From assembly GCA_012033015.1 (NCBI GenBank), contig JAAUPS010000002.1, positions 1 through 64,000 of the forward strand: a stretch of DNA of 64,000 nucleotides, in the 5' to 3' direction. Numbering within the stretch: the first letter of the stretch is position 1; every line of letters starts with the position of its first letter. The translations under genes and the position numbers were made by a program. The notes under the pieces are model-generated. The model was not told the DNA's origin and did no database searches. It worked only from the letters and a program-made list of their open reading frames with translations. Positions 10,673 through 19,942 of the stretch are shown piece after piece. Source of the stretch: Phormidesmis sp. RL_2_1 (GTDB taxonomy: Bacteria; Cyanobacteriota; Cyanobacteriia; Phormidesmidales; Phormidesmidaceae).

Positions 10673-10995
10673 GAGAAATCCTCTAGAAAGAATCAGCAGA
10701 GAGAATCAAGAGAGAATCAGCAGAAAATCTCATCGCAGCAAGCCCAGCAACTCAGCTTAGGAAACAATGCTAGCCACCATGGAGAGAATCTAACCTCTAT
10801 TCTGCATATTCCATCCTATCTGCATTTACAGACATATGTGGTTCATTTGGTATACGCTTGTGCCAGGAAGTATGTCAGTATATATGTCAGTATTTTCTAA
10901 GCGTTTTATACACGCAGGGTTGATGATACGGACAGGCGCGCGATCGCACAGCCTCGCCCACAGAAGATCTCAAGCAGATCTCAAGAGGAGCTGAA

Positions 10996-11958
10996 ATGGA
11001 GTACATCATTCTACTAGCGGCTATTGTAGGCACTTTTATCGTCTTGATGGGACTGTCATCGCTTCAGCTCCGCAAACTCAGATCCACCCATCGCCGCCGA
11101 TTGCAACCGCTGCTATGGATAACTTCTGCAAGGCAATTAGCCAGCAGACCATTAGCTCCTAGACCGCAAGTTGCCAGACCGCTAGCTAATACCAGACCAC
11201 TCGCTAAAAGGCCATCAAATGCTCGTTCATCACACCACCAGCCTGCTGACGGTAGGAAACGCGATCGCAGAGCATTAAACCCATCAATTAGCGCGCCCCA
11301 ATCCTTAGAACAAAAACTAGCTAGCGGTCGCTATCACGCCCTACAGAAACAAATAGAAGTACTAGCAGCGCGAGGCTGGCCAAAAGACGAAGCTTCCTGG
11401 AATTCATCTTTTATTCTCCATCCAACGGCACTAGATACCGCTTCCCATCCCCATCAAATTTTAGAAATATTAATATATCATGCAAGGCAATCCACACCTG
11501 GATTTGAGGTGAGCCAGTGCGTTTTACCGAGCACTCTCGAATCAGTGCTTGTCAGCCATCGGCTTGGGGCTCAAGCTTTGCTGAGCCGTGCACTCTGCCA
11601 GCAAATTTTGCAAAACTCTGGCTTAAACCAACAAGATGTTACCCTAAACGAGCGGGATACCGATATATGTTTGTTCGTTTGCGGTTTTGGCAGAGTTTTC
11701 TTGAAAGGATATCAGAAATTACCGCTGCAAATGCAACAGCGCTTAGGGCCTCGTCTGGGATATTTGAGCGATGTGGAATACATCTTCGTTCATCAGTACA
11801 TTATGCAGCTTCGAAAAACCTATCAAAGTCAGCTACTTGGCCGCCTGCAAGGCCGTCACCAACAACACCCGAACAGACTAGAGCCATACCGCATCAGCAG
11901 TTACTTCGCTAAATTTACGAATGCCCCGTTTGCTGGTGCTTTAATACTGGCCCTTTGA
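10996..11958 (+). CDS. Hypothetical protein with N-terminal membrane anchor
   Basis: 320-aa ORF; N-terminal hydrophobic helix, then low-complexity RPLAxRP region. Confidence 0.6.
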   Translation: MEYIILLAAIVGTFIVLMGLSSLQLRKLRSTHRRRLQPLLWITSARQLASRPLAPRPQVARPLANTRPLAKRPSNARSSHHQPADGRKRDRRALNPSISAPQSLEQKLASGRYHALQKQIEVLAARGWPKDEASWNSSFILHPTALDTASHPHQILEILIYHARQSTPGFEVSQCVLPSTLESVLVSHRLGAQALLSRALCQQILQNSGLNQQDVTLNERDTDICLFVCGFGRVFLKGYQKLPLQMQQRLGPRLGYLSDVEYIFVHQYIMQLRKTYQSQLLGRLQGRHQQHPNRLEPYRISSYFAKFTNAPFAGALILAL

Positions 11959-12226
11959 TACTGGCCCTTTGATCAGTATTCTAGGGTGGTCTAGCGGCAA
12001 GTTGACCTTGCGGCCTGTGTCTTGCGCTCTATCTCATCTATTGGATCTATTTCATCCAGTTGAGCCATCTTATCCTATCTCAAAAGAGAGAATCCTTTAG
12101 CCTTTTTATTAGCCTTTTTACAAGCCTTCTACCATGCTGATTATCTCTTGTGAGAGATGATTGTTATAGGATAACGATGGCTTAATAGATAGGAGACATT
12201 ACTTCTAAAGGATAAACTACAACATT

Positions 12227-15200
12227 ATGGAACTCTACCAGGGCCTGTTATGGGCCACACAATCTTACACCAGTGGTTTGCTGGCCCAAGCGGGCAACTT
12301 GGAACTAACGCCTGTTGAAGCAGTACCTATTCCTGTTGAAGTTCCGGTTCCAGTAGAAGGGCCACAGATAATAATTGCGGTACTTTCAGGGGTGATTTTA
12401 GCCTTTGGTTTTCAGCTACTGCTGACTAACTTATCGATGGCCGCAGGGGTGTCCTATGTCACCCATTCTGGCAGCAGCAGTAGCGATAGCTCCGACAATA
12501 GTGGCAATACCAGTATTAAAACGATTGGTATCGCTTTTGGTCTATGGACGCTGATTACCGTCAGTTTGGCTTTGTTCTTTGCCTGCTGGCTAGCGGTTAG
12601 GTTAAACCTGTATCCTGATCCTTGGATTGGTGCTATTACTGGCCTGGTGATTTGGGCACTTTATTTCTCATTGCTTACTTGGTTCAGTTCCACGGCAGTA
12701 GGCTCTCTCATTGGTTCTGTTGTTAAGTCTGCCACCAGTGGATTTCAGGCCATGGTGGGAACGGCGACAGCAGCGCTAGGCGCTAAGGGTGCCAGCAACG
12801 AAGTGATTCAAACGGCTGAAGCTGCTGCCGCTGCTATTCGCCGAGAATTTACCACCGGGATAGATGCAGTGGGCATTCAAGACAGTTTGCGAGATTACCT
12901 TGCAAACTTGCGATCGCCTGAAGTAGACGCTGCTTCACTCGAACAAGAATTTGAGCGGCTCATCCGCAACTCCGAACTCGCTAGCGTTGATAGAGGCAAT
13001 CTCTCTACAATCGATGTTAGTAGCTTTGAAAGGTTGCTGAGCGATCGCACCAATCTATCCAAAGAAGAAACCAAGCGGATAGCAAAGCGGCTACACCGTA
13101 TTTGGCAAAACGATACGGGCAGCAGCCAAAGCCTCAGCGAACTGATGGGCTTTGTTGCCTCAGCAACAGGTAGCCAACTTGCGGCCAAAGGGATTGGTAA
13201 GCAGCTTGCCCAGCTTGTCAACGAAATTCGCCAAAACCCACAGCAAACCAGCGATGCAGGTGAAAAAGGTTCAAATACTGGGGACAGTAGTGGCTATAGC
13301 CCTATGCAACAAATGGCTACCCAAACGCTAAACGCTCTGCTTGGCATGGTGATGGGCAAGGTAGATTTATCTGATTTAGATGCCAGCAAAATTATTGAAC
13401 AAATCAAGGCAGCGCAGCAGGAAATTATGCATCAAGCTGGTACAACCACGCCATATCAGCTTCCACAGGCCATATTATCCAGTGACTATGCCAGTGAAAA
13501 CATTCTCAAAGCTGACGTAGAGAACTATCTGCATCATGCTTTTATTGGCGAGCTAAAATCTGACGCGTTGGAGGAGAACTTCCGCAACGTCCTCTACGAT
13601 ACAGAAGCAGATGAAACCGAACTGCGCAAGCAAATTTCTACTCTTAACCGCAAAGTCTTTAGCTCAGTTCTCTCTGCTAGAGGAATGCTGACCCAGCTTG
13701 AAATTAGCAGCATTGCCACCCGCTTGGAGCTAGTTCGCCAAGATACGCTCAAAGCTGTCATTGCGGCTGAAACCAACGCGGCTGAAAAACGAGTACGCCA
13801 GGAAATGGAGATCTTTTTCCGCTATACGCCAGCTAGTGAGCTTGATTCTGAGATGGGCGAGCGGGCCTTTAGAGCCCTGATAGAGGACGAACCTTTAGAT
13901 GCTGTGCACATGCGCGATCGCCTCGGCCAACTCAATAGCGATTACTTCCGACAGTTCCTAGTTGCTCGCAACGATGTGGCCGCTCATGAGATTGCCGCCA
14001 AGTATGAGCAACTGCTCACTAAAATCATCGCTGATGCTGAAGGCATTCACGAGGCCACAAAAGTTCGCCTACAGCAACAGCAACAGTCTCTTGAAGACTA
14101 CTTGCGCAGCACCGGTAAAAGCGAGTTAAATCCAGAAGGCATTAAGCGCGATTTAAAAACATTGCTCGATGAGCCTAATGAAGGGATTCGGCGGGTGCGA
14201 GGCCGCCTCTCCCAATTTGATCGCAGCACTTTTGTGAAGCTACTAGGTCAGCGGCCTGAATTCTCCGAACAGGAAATCGACCAAGTGATAGATACTGTAG
14301 AAGAAAGCTGGAGTGCAACTATGGCAGCGCCGCAGAAGCTCAGCTTACAAGCCCAAGCAAAATACGATCAGGCAACGACAGCGATTGAAGAGTATCTCCG
14401 CAATACTGGTAAACCAGAGCTGAATCCTGACGGTATCAAGCGCGATTTGCAAAAGCTACTCGACAATCCCAAAGTAGGGGCCAAAGCCATTCGTTTTCGC
14501 CTAGCTCACATGGATCGAGATACCCTGGTGCAGCTACTCAATCAGCGAGATGATCTCACTGAGCAAGAGATTAATCAAACCATTGATCACACCCTAGCGA
14601 CCATCGAAAATATCATCAAATCCCCCCGCCGTTTGGCGCGCCGAGTCCAATCGACGGGTAAAGCTAAGGTATTGTCTTTCCAAAGTGCTTTAGAAGATTA
14701 CCTCAGTAACACCAATAAGGAGGCGCTAAATCCTGAAGGAATCAAGCGTGATCTGCAGCTATTGCTAAATGATCCTAAACTTGGCGCAACTAGGCTGGGC
14801 GATCGCATGGCTCAAATGGACGATTCGACCATGGTGGCACTGCTAGCACAGCGTCCTGATATCAGCGAAGCAGAAGCCACCGAAATCGTTGGCCGGATTG
14901 CAGATGTTCGCCACCAAATCAAAGCGCAAATCCTCAACCTGCAGCACCGTGTAGAATCTGCAATTGCCCAGGTTCTAGATCGCATTCGCCAGTATTTAGA
15001 ATCCTTGGATCGCCCCGAACTAGACTATTACGGCATCAAGCGTGATATTCGCACCCTGTTCGACGACCCTCAAGCTGGATTTGAAGCCATGCGCGATCGC
15101 CTCTCGCAGTTTGATCGCGACACCCTAGTCGCCCTCGTTAGCTCCCACGAGCGCATTTCTGAGCGCGATGCACACCGCGTCATCGACCAGATAGAATCAG

Positions 15201-15403
15201 CCCGAGACACCGTCTTGCAAAAAGCCGAACGGGTAGAGCAGCAAATTGAAAGCCGCCTGTACAACATCAAAACTCAAACCCAAAAGCAGATTGAAGAGAC
15301 TAGAAAAGCCGCAGAAGCCGCTGCCTGGTGGCTCTTTGGCACAGCACTCGTCTCTGCCATCGTAGCCGCAGTAGGAGGTGGTCTCGCCGTCACCACAGGC
15401 TAG
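12227..15403 (+). CDS. Large membrane protein with tandem ~85-125-aa helical repeats
   Basis: 1058 aa; N-terminal TM helices; recurring xxYLRNTGKPELNPDGIKRDLQxLLDxPxxGxxxIRxRLxQxDRDTLVxLLxQRxDxSExEixxxid units; C-terminal TM helix. Confidence 0.85.
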   Translation: MELYQGLLWATQSYTSGLLAQAGNLELTPVEAVPIPVEVPVPVEGPQIIIAVLSGVILAFGFQLLLTNLSMAAGVSYVTHSGSSSSDSSDNSGNTSIKTIGIAFGLWTLITVSLALFFACWLAVRLNLYPDPWIGAITGLVIWALYFSLLTWFSSTAVGSLIGSVVKSATSGFQAMVGTATAALGAKGASNEVIQTAEAAAAAIRREFTTGIDAVGIQDSLRDYLANLRSPEVDAASLEQEFERLIRNSELASVDRGNLSTIDVSSFERLLSDRTNLSKEETKRIAKRLHRIWQNDTGSSQSLSELMGFVASATGSQLAAKGIGKQLAQLVNEIRQNPQQTSDAGEKGSNTGDSSGYSPMQQMATQTLNALLGMVMGKVDLSDLDASKIIEQIKAAQQEIMHQAGTTTPYQLPQAILSSDYASENILKADVENYLHHAFIGELKSDALEENFRNVLYDTEADETELRKQISTLNRKVFSSVLSARGMLTQLEISSIATRLELVRQDTLKAVIAAETNAAEKRVRQEMEIFFRYTPASELDSEMGERAFRALIEDEPLDAVHMRDRLGQLNSDYFRQFLVARNDVAAHEIAAKYEQLLTKIIADAEGIHEATKVRLQQQQQSLEDYLRSTGKSELNPEGIKRDLKTLLDEPNEGIRRVRGRLSQFDRSTFVKLLGQRPEFSEQEIDQVIDTVEESWSATMAAPQKLSLQAQAKYDQATTAIEEYLRNTGKPELNPDGIKRDLQKLLDNPKVGAKAIRFRLAHMDRDTLVQLLNQRDDLTEQEINQTIDHTLATIENIIKSPRRLARRVQSTGKAKVLSFQSALEDYLSNTNKEALNPEGIKRDLQLLLNDPKLGATRLGDRMAQMDDSTMVALLAQRPDISEAEATEIVGRIADVRHQIKAQILNLQHRVESAIAQVLDRIRQYLESLDRPELDYYGIKRDIRTLFDDPQAGFEAMRDRLSQFDRDTLVALVSSHERISERDAHRVIDQIESARDTVLQKAERVEQQIESRLYNIKTQTQKQIEETRKAAEAAAWWLFGTALVSAIVAAVGGGLAVTTG

Positions 15404-15445
15404 CTTCCTCCGGCAAACGCCACCATAAGCCCCCTTATTGATGCC

Positions 15446-15498
15446 GCCCCTGTTTATTTCAGAATATGCAACCAAGCATTTTCAATATAAACAGGGGC
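15446..15498. terminator. Terminator downstream of the repeat protein
   Basis: GCCCCTGTTTAT ... ATAAACAGGGGC followed by TTTT. Confidence 0.7.
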
Positions 15499-15874
15499 TT
15501 TTGTCGTCAAGCACACCTTAAAAATGCCACAAAATACATTGCGAAAAGTAAATTTATGTTAACCTTTTAACTGTCAAGTAAAAAACCTTCACCTACTGCT
15601 CGTGGCTCAGTCATTGCCAAAATGGATGGCTCATTGATGTGTGAACCTGATGTGTGAACCATGGTTATGCGATCTGACGAAAAATGGCCGGTCAAGGTGA
15701 CAGATCAGTCCTCGGTAAAAAGTCGCAAGACCTCAGCAATACCTTAATTGCTCTATCACTTCTTGCGAATACCTTAAGCCAACACTATAGGTCAAACCCT
15801 CAAATCCTAAACACATTGTTGTGCAAGACTCTGCCCAGTTCCCTACGTAGTTAATTAGAAGTTAATGAGAACCT

Positions 15875-16833
15875 ATGCCTTATACTATCGATTCCGCCCG
15901 CAGCATCTTTCCCAGCACGCTATCTGCTGATACCGTTCCAGCAACCATCGCTCGATTTGTTCAACTCAGCGCTGAAGACCAACTTGCCCTTATCTGGTTT
16001 GCCTACCTCGAAATGGGCCAAGCTATTACGATTGCAGCCCCCGGTGCGGCCAACATGCAGTTTGCCGAAATTACCCTCAACAAAATCAAAGGAATGTCTC
16101 CTTTAGAGCAATCACAAACCATGTGCGACTTGGCCAACCGGGCCAGCACCGAAATTTCTCGCACCTATGCAACTTGGACACCCAACATTAAATTAGGCTT
16201 TTGGTACAGATTGGGTGAATGGATGGAAGAAGGCTATGTTGCGCCAATTCCCGAGGGTTACAAACTCTCAGCTAACGCTGCTGCCGTTTTGCAAGCCATC
16301 AGAGGACTAGAGTCAGGTCAGCAAATTACCGTACTGCGCAGCGCCGTTGTCGATATGGGCTACGACACAGGCAAACTCGGCAGTTTTACCCGAGTTGCAG
16401 AACCTGTTGCTCCCCCCAAATCCATCGGTCAGCGCACTCAAGTTTCCATCGAAGGCACTAATAATGCCACCATATTGAGCTACATGAACAATCTCAATGC
16501 CAATGACTTCGATGCCCTCATCGAGCTGTTTGCAGCCATGGTGCCCTGCAGCCACCTTTCCGTAAGCCCATTGTCGGCAAAGACGCCATTCTCCGATTCT
16601 TTCAAGAAGAGTGTCAAAACCTCAAACTGATGCCTGAGCGCGGGGTCGAAGAAGCTGCAGAAGATGGCTACAATCAAATTAAAGTCACCGGCAAATGCCA
16701 AACACCTTGGTTTGGCGCTGCCGTTGGCATGAATATTGCTTGGCGCTTTTTGCTCAACCCCGATGGTAAAATCTTTTTTGTAGCCATTGATCTGCTAGCT
16801 TCCCCCAAAGAGCTTCTCAATCTCATGCGTTAG
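15875..16833 (+). pseudogene. ocp: Orange carotenoid protein, split by a 1-nt deletion near 16537
   Basis: MPYTIDSARSIFPSTLSADTVPATIARFVQLSAEDQLALIWFAYLEMG; restoring G in GCC(G)ATGGT gives LFAADGALQPPFRKPIVGKDAILRFFQEECQNLKLMPERGV...TPWFGAAVGMNIAWRFLLNPDGKIFFVAIDLLASPKELLNLMR. Confidence 0.95.
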
Positions 16834-16883
16834 ATTAAAATAGCTCAGACTGCGAGTCGTTAGGTTCATCGCATAATTTTTAT

Positions 16884-16928
16884 AAGCCCCTTGAGGTGTT
16901 TCTTCAAAAAAACAAATCTCAAGGGGTT
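16884..16928. terminator. Probable terminator of ocp
   Basis: AGCCCCTTGAG ... CTCAAGGGGTTT hairpin just after the ocp stop. Confidence 0.6.
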
Positions 16929-17035
16929 TGATCGCAACCTCAATTAGCCATAGGCCTAACCCGCACCAACAAAAAACGCATCAACAAAACCTCTGCAGAC
17001 CTATAGAAGAGTCCCTACAAAAGAGTCATCTATAG

Positions 17036-17170
17036 CAAAGTAAGGGTGCATTTTTACTTTGTTTTGGTGAGCATTCCTGAGCGCCGCCAAGCGACGCAGG
17101 GTTCCACTGCTCGTCGAGTGAGTCGCTACTTGTCAAGGCTGCTAGCGACTACTGTTGTCCTAACTCACTC
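17036..17170 (-). repeat. Dispersed mosaic repeat (type II) between ocp and frp
   Basis: Reverse complement aligns with 35187..35364: CTCTGTCGAGTNNGT, CCCTGCGTCGCTTGGCGGCG, AGGAATGCTCACCAA, CAAAGTAA..TGCAT modules. Confidence 0.75.
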
Positions 17171-17273
17171 GACAGAGGCTATAGAAGAGTCATAAAAAAT
17201 CTTCTAGCATGATTGAAACCAGAATTAGACCTGATTAAACCAAGGATTAGACAAGGATTAGATTTCATTTCAG

Positions 17274-17603
17274 ATGACGCAACCAACAGAAATTCAGTGG
17301 AGTCCAGAAGAAAAAAGAATTGCTACAACAGCACTCAAAAATGCTTATGAGCGTGAAGCGAAAGCACTGGTTAAAGGCATTCGAGAACGAGCTAGCTTAA
17401 TCTCTACAACAGAAGAAATATGGCAGCTTCATGATTTTTTGAGCGCCCGCAGACACGAAATTGACGGCAAATACGATGACCGTGAACCTTTCTTAATGTT
17501 TACCTTATCCAGATTGCTAAAAGATGGCCTGATAGAACTTTCTGATCTCTCAGGACTGACTGCTGATAAACGCGCTAAGGTGAGCGTTTTGACTCGAATG
17601 TGA
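17274..17603 (+). CDS. frp: Fluorescence recovery protein (FRP)
   Basis: Conserved block LWQLHDFLSARRHEIDGKYDDRE-like (here IWQLHDFLSARRHEIDGKYDDREP); 109 aa; downstream of ocp. Confidence 0.93.
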   Translation: MTQPTEIQWSPEEKRIATTALKNAYEREAKALVKGIRERASLISTTEEIWQLHDFLSARRHEIDGKYDDREPFLMFTLSRLLKDGLIELSDLSGLTADKRAKVSVLTRM

Positions 17604-17756
17604 TCGCGCTATCATGTTGTTGCTTAGCTGCTTTAGCAGCAAACGTATGACGCAACGAAGGTCAATCACCAAGGTCAATCACCAATCACCAAGGTCAATC
17701 ACCAAGGCCAATCACGGCTATAGCAACCACATTTTTAACACTCCCAAAAGCATCAA

Positions 17757-17803
17757 AGCACGCAAGAGAAATGACCTGATATTGACCATTTCTCTTGCGT
17801 GCT
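17757..17803. terminator. Perfect 17-bp hairpin between convergent frp and the Psb35-like gene
   Basis: AGCACGCAAGAGAAATG-acctgatattgac-CATTTCTCTTGCGTGCT. Confidence 0.7.
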
Positions 17804-17881
17804 GATGCAACTATTGGGATGCAGCTATTCTAATGTAACGATTTGAAATAAAGCATAGGCGACAAACTTGTCGGATAGGCT

Positions 17882-18115
17882 CTATTTGTTGGGCAAAAGT
17901 CCACTGGTGTAAGCGTCGCCGCTGTAGGCAGGGACACGCTCCGAAAAATCAGTTTCTTTGCCAGTGATTGTTTTTGCCAGCTTCTCAAAAGAATCAGAGC
18001 GCCAGTTACGCTCATGAATCGGCTTGGTTTGCTCGCCTCTAAAGTAAGCTTGGGTGCCAATAATAGCAGCGCCCATCCAGCCAACCAAGATAACTAAACC
18101 TAAGACAGTAAACAT
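17882..18115 (-). CDS. Small membrane protein, possible Psb35-like (Ssl2148-type) PSII assembly factor
   Basis: 77 aa: one TM helix then GTQAYFRGEQTKPIHERNWRSDSFEKLAKTITGKETDFSERVPAY; name assigned from memory of the family. Confidence 0.6.
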   Translation of the reverse strand: MFTVLGLVILVGWMGAAIIGTQAYFRGEQTKPIHERNWRSDSFEKLAKTITGKETDFSERVPAYSGDAYTSGLLPNK

Positions 18116-18189
18116 TGATTGAACCTCTAAATACTCAAAACGACTTGAAAAATTGCACTTAAAGCATTGAAGCTAAGCACTGAAGTGGC

Positions 18190-18360
18190 TTAGCTGACGT
18201 ACAAAGCCACTAACAACACTGAGCAAACGAGGAGCATGGCCAGACCGCCCTGAATAACATAGCGACGCTGTTGCTCAGGCGAAGGAAAAGTAGAAAAGTA
18301 TACCGGAGGCTCAGTAGCATAGTTATTGAGGCGACCGGTTTCGTCTGTAGTTGTGTACAT
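18190..18360 (-). CDS. psb34: Psb34 (Ssl1498 family) light-harvesting-like small membrane protein
   Basis: 56-aa ORF absent from the supplied track: MYTTTDETGRLNNYATEPPVYFSTFPSPEQQRRYVIQGGLAMLLVCSVLLVALYVS. Confidence 0.85.
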   Translation of the reverse strand: MYTTTDETGRLNNYATEPPVYFSTFPSPEQQRRYVIQGGLAMLLVCSVLLVALYVS

Positions 18361-18391
18361 AAGGTTGACTCCCTGTGTTTAGTGATGTTCC

Positions 18392-18445
18392 TTATGTCAA
18401 CTAATGTAACATATACATTCCTTTTTGTTACATTAGTTGACATAA
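18392..18445. promoter_or_regulatory. Perfect 20-bp inverted repeat carrying two HLR1-like boxes upstream of psb34
   Basis: TTATGTCAACTAATGTAACA (18392-18411), 14-nt spacer, TGTTACATTAGTTGACATAA (18426-18445); each arm contains GTTACATT-AG-TTGACATA. Confidence 0.75.
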
Positions 18446-18458
18446 AATATTTTATGTC
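18439..18458. promoter_or_regulatory. 20-bp perfect palindrome overlapping the distal HLR1-like arm
   Basis: GACATAAAATATTTTATGTC is self-reverse-complementary. Confidence 0.6.
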
Positions 18459-18530
18459 TTATAGAAGCTCATGCTATGAGTTGATAAAAGTCACTGGTAA
18501 AAAAGAATCAGATAGCGTCTGACGCATGAA

Positions 18531-18608
18531 TATAGCGTTTGTCACTTGGCTTGAAATGCAGTACAACATGTGAGCTGAAACCATGACGTGACAGCGAGCC
18601 ATATGCAA
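18531..18608 (+). repeat. MITE-like dispersed repeat (type I)
   Basis: TATAGCGTTTGTCACTTGGC...GGCTGAAACCATGACGTGACA-type core shared with 34.2, 46.9 and 48.2 kb copies. Confidence 0.65.
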
Positions 18609-18621
18609 GACATAGGCCAAA

Positions 18622-18666
18622 ATCAAAAGGCCAGTCAGACAATACGTGTCTGACTGGCCTTTTGAT
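18622..18666. terminator. Perfect 20-bp hairpin terminator
   Basis: ATCAAAAGGCCAGTCAGACA-atacg-TGTCTGACTGGCCTTTTGAT downstream of 18738..19109. Confidence 0.85.
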
Positions 18667-18737
18667 ATGCTCTTTTAAGGCTATGGTTTTTTAAGAGCGC
18701 TTGCATCTGATGCTGCTATTAGCGCGACTCAAGGCTG

Positions 18738-19109
18738 CTAAGGGGTAGCCTCTTCCAACGCTTCTTCAACCTTGGATTCTATTGTTGTTGCATTAGTGTC
18801 ATCGGGGCTAATCATGTTTTCTTTATTGGCTGCGCCCTGCACGCCATTGAGCCCTTCTTGAGAATTTTTCATCACACTACGGGCGTCGTTGGCATAATCA
18901 ATAGAGCCTGTGATAGCATCCTCAGATTTTTCTTGGATTGTGTCCATTTTTTCTAATCCTTCTGAAGGATTAGAATCGCTACCTCCTATGCCCCAGACAG
19001 CCAATGCAGGCGCTGAACTTGAAAAAATGACCAGGGCGCAGGTTGCTGCGATCGCCAAAGGACGCAATGCTGAAAATAGAGCGGATAGGTAACTGCGAAC
19101 GTGTTTCAT
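18738..19109 (-). CDS. Secreted small protein resembling cyanobacterial low-temperature-induced proteins
   Basis: Signal peptide ending APALA; internal SQEGLNGVQGAANKENM. Confidence 0.6.
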   Translation of the reverse strand: MKHVRSYLSALFSALRPLAIAATCALVIFSSSAPALAVWGIGGSDSNPSEGLEKMDTIQEKSEDAITGSIDYANDARSVMKNSQEGLNGVQGAANKENMISPDDTNATTIESKVEEALEEATP

Positions 19110-19225
19110 GAGGAATCCCTCCCAATAAAGTGAGTAAGTTGTTAAGCGGAAATAAGCGGAAATAAACTGTTACCGTTAGACGTGCTAATTCAAAAGCTGC
19201 TGTCTAATCTCTGAAGTGAAAGTCT

Positions 19226-19681
19226 CTAATTAAAAAAGTCTTTCACTGATTCAACGACGCTATTGGCCGCATCATCAGCATCGTCAGCAAGGTCAGCGCC
19301 AGCACCCTTTACTCGGCCTATATCACGCTTAGCCTTACCTTTGAGTTCATCTGCCCTACCTTCTAGTCGATCGCTAAAGCTATCTGCTTGGCCGCCCAAC
19401 GAATCATCTAGCTGACCTTTGACTTCACCGATGCTGCGTTTGATCTTGCCTACAGTGCCATCAACAGTACCTTCAAGCTGATCACTCGTTCCAGATCCTG
19501 CGACGCGGTCTAACTCAGCGGCTGCTCGCGAATTAATCACGCTTGCAGCACTGTCAGAGCCCATAGCCATTGCAACATTCATTGAGCTGCCAAACACGGC
19601 ACCTACCGCCATTAGTAGACAAGCCAGACGAACTGCCCATCGCTTCAGCAGAGCATAGTATCGATTAAAAACAACTATCAT
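19226..19681 (-). CDS. Exported CsbD-like helical stress protein
   Basis: N-terminal signal-like helix; repeated GKIKRSIGEVKGQLD / ADELKGKAKRDIGRVKGAGAD. Confidence 0.6.
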   Translation of the reverse strand: MIVVFNRYYALLKRWAVRLACLLMAVGAVFGSSMNVAMAMGSDSAASVINSRAAAELDRVAGSGTSDQLEGTVDGTVGKIKRSIGEVKGQLDDSLGGQADSFSDRLEGRADELKGKAKRDIGRVKGAGADLADDADDAANSVVESVKDFFN

Positions 19682-19942
19682 GCGCTCTCTCCCTTATGTG
19701 AGTCGAACATCACTTGCGTGAATTACTTACTCATCAAAACGCTTTTGGGGGCTTATTCCCATCCATCTGATGGAATATTCAGCCATATCTTGTAAGACCT
19801 CAATCTATGCCAAAAGAAAGGAACACGGGCTATAGTATTCTCTCTGACGAGCGACTCAGATTAAAGGCCCATTCTCCTAAATTTAGTTACAGAAAGGCAG
19901 GATGCTGTCGAAACAGCAATCGCAATCGAATGGAGTTGGAGT

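Noticed and set aside
12895-13221. 108-aa minus-strand ORF inside the repeat protein
   Set aside because: Antisense shadow ORF in a long, well-supported coding frame.
15875-16630. Idea that OCP is a natural two-gene split (NTD/HCP-like plus CTDH-like)
   Set aside because: The break lies inside the C-terminal domain, not at the NTD/CTD linker, and one inserted base restores the canonical sequence.
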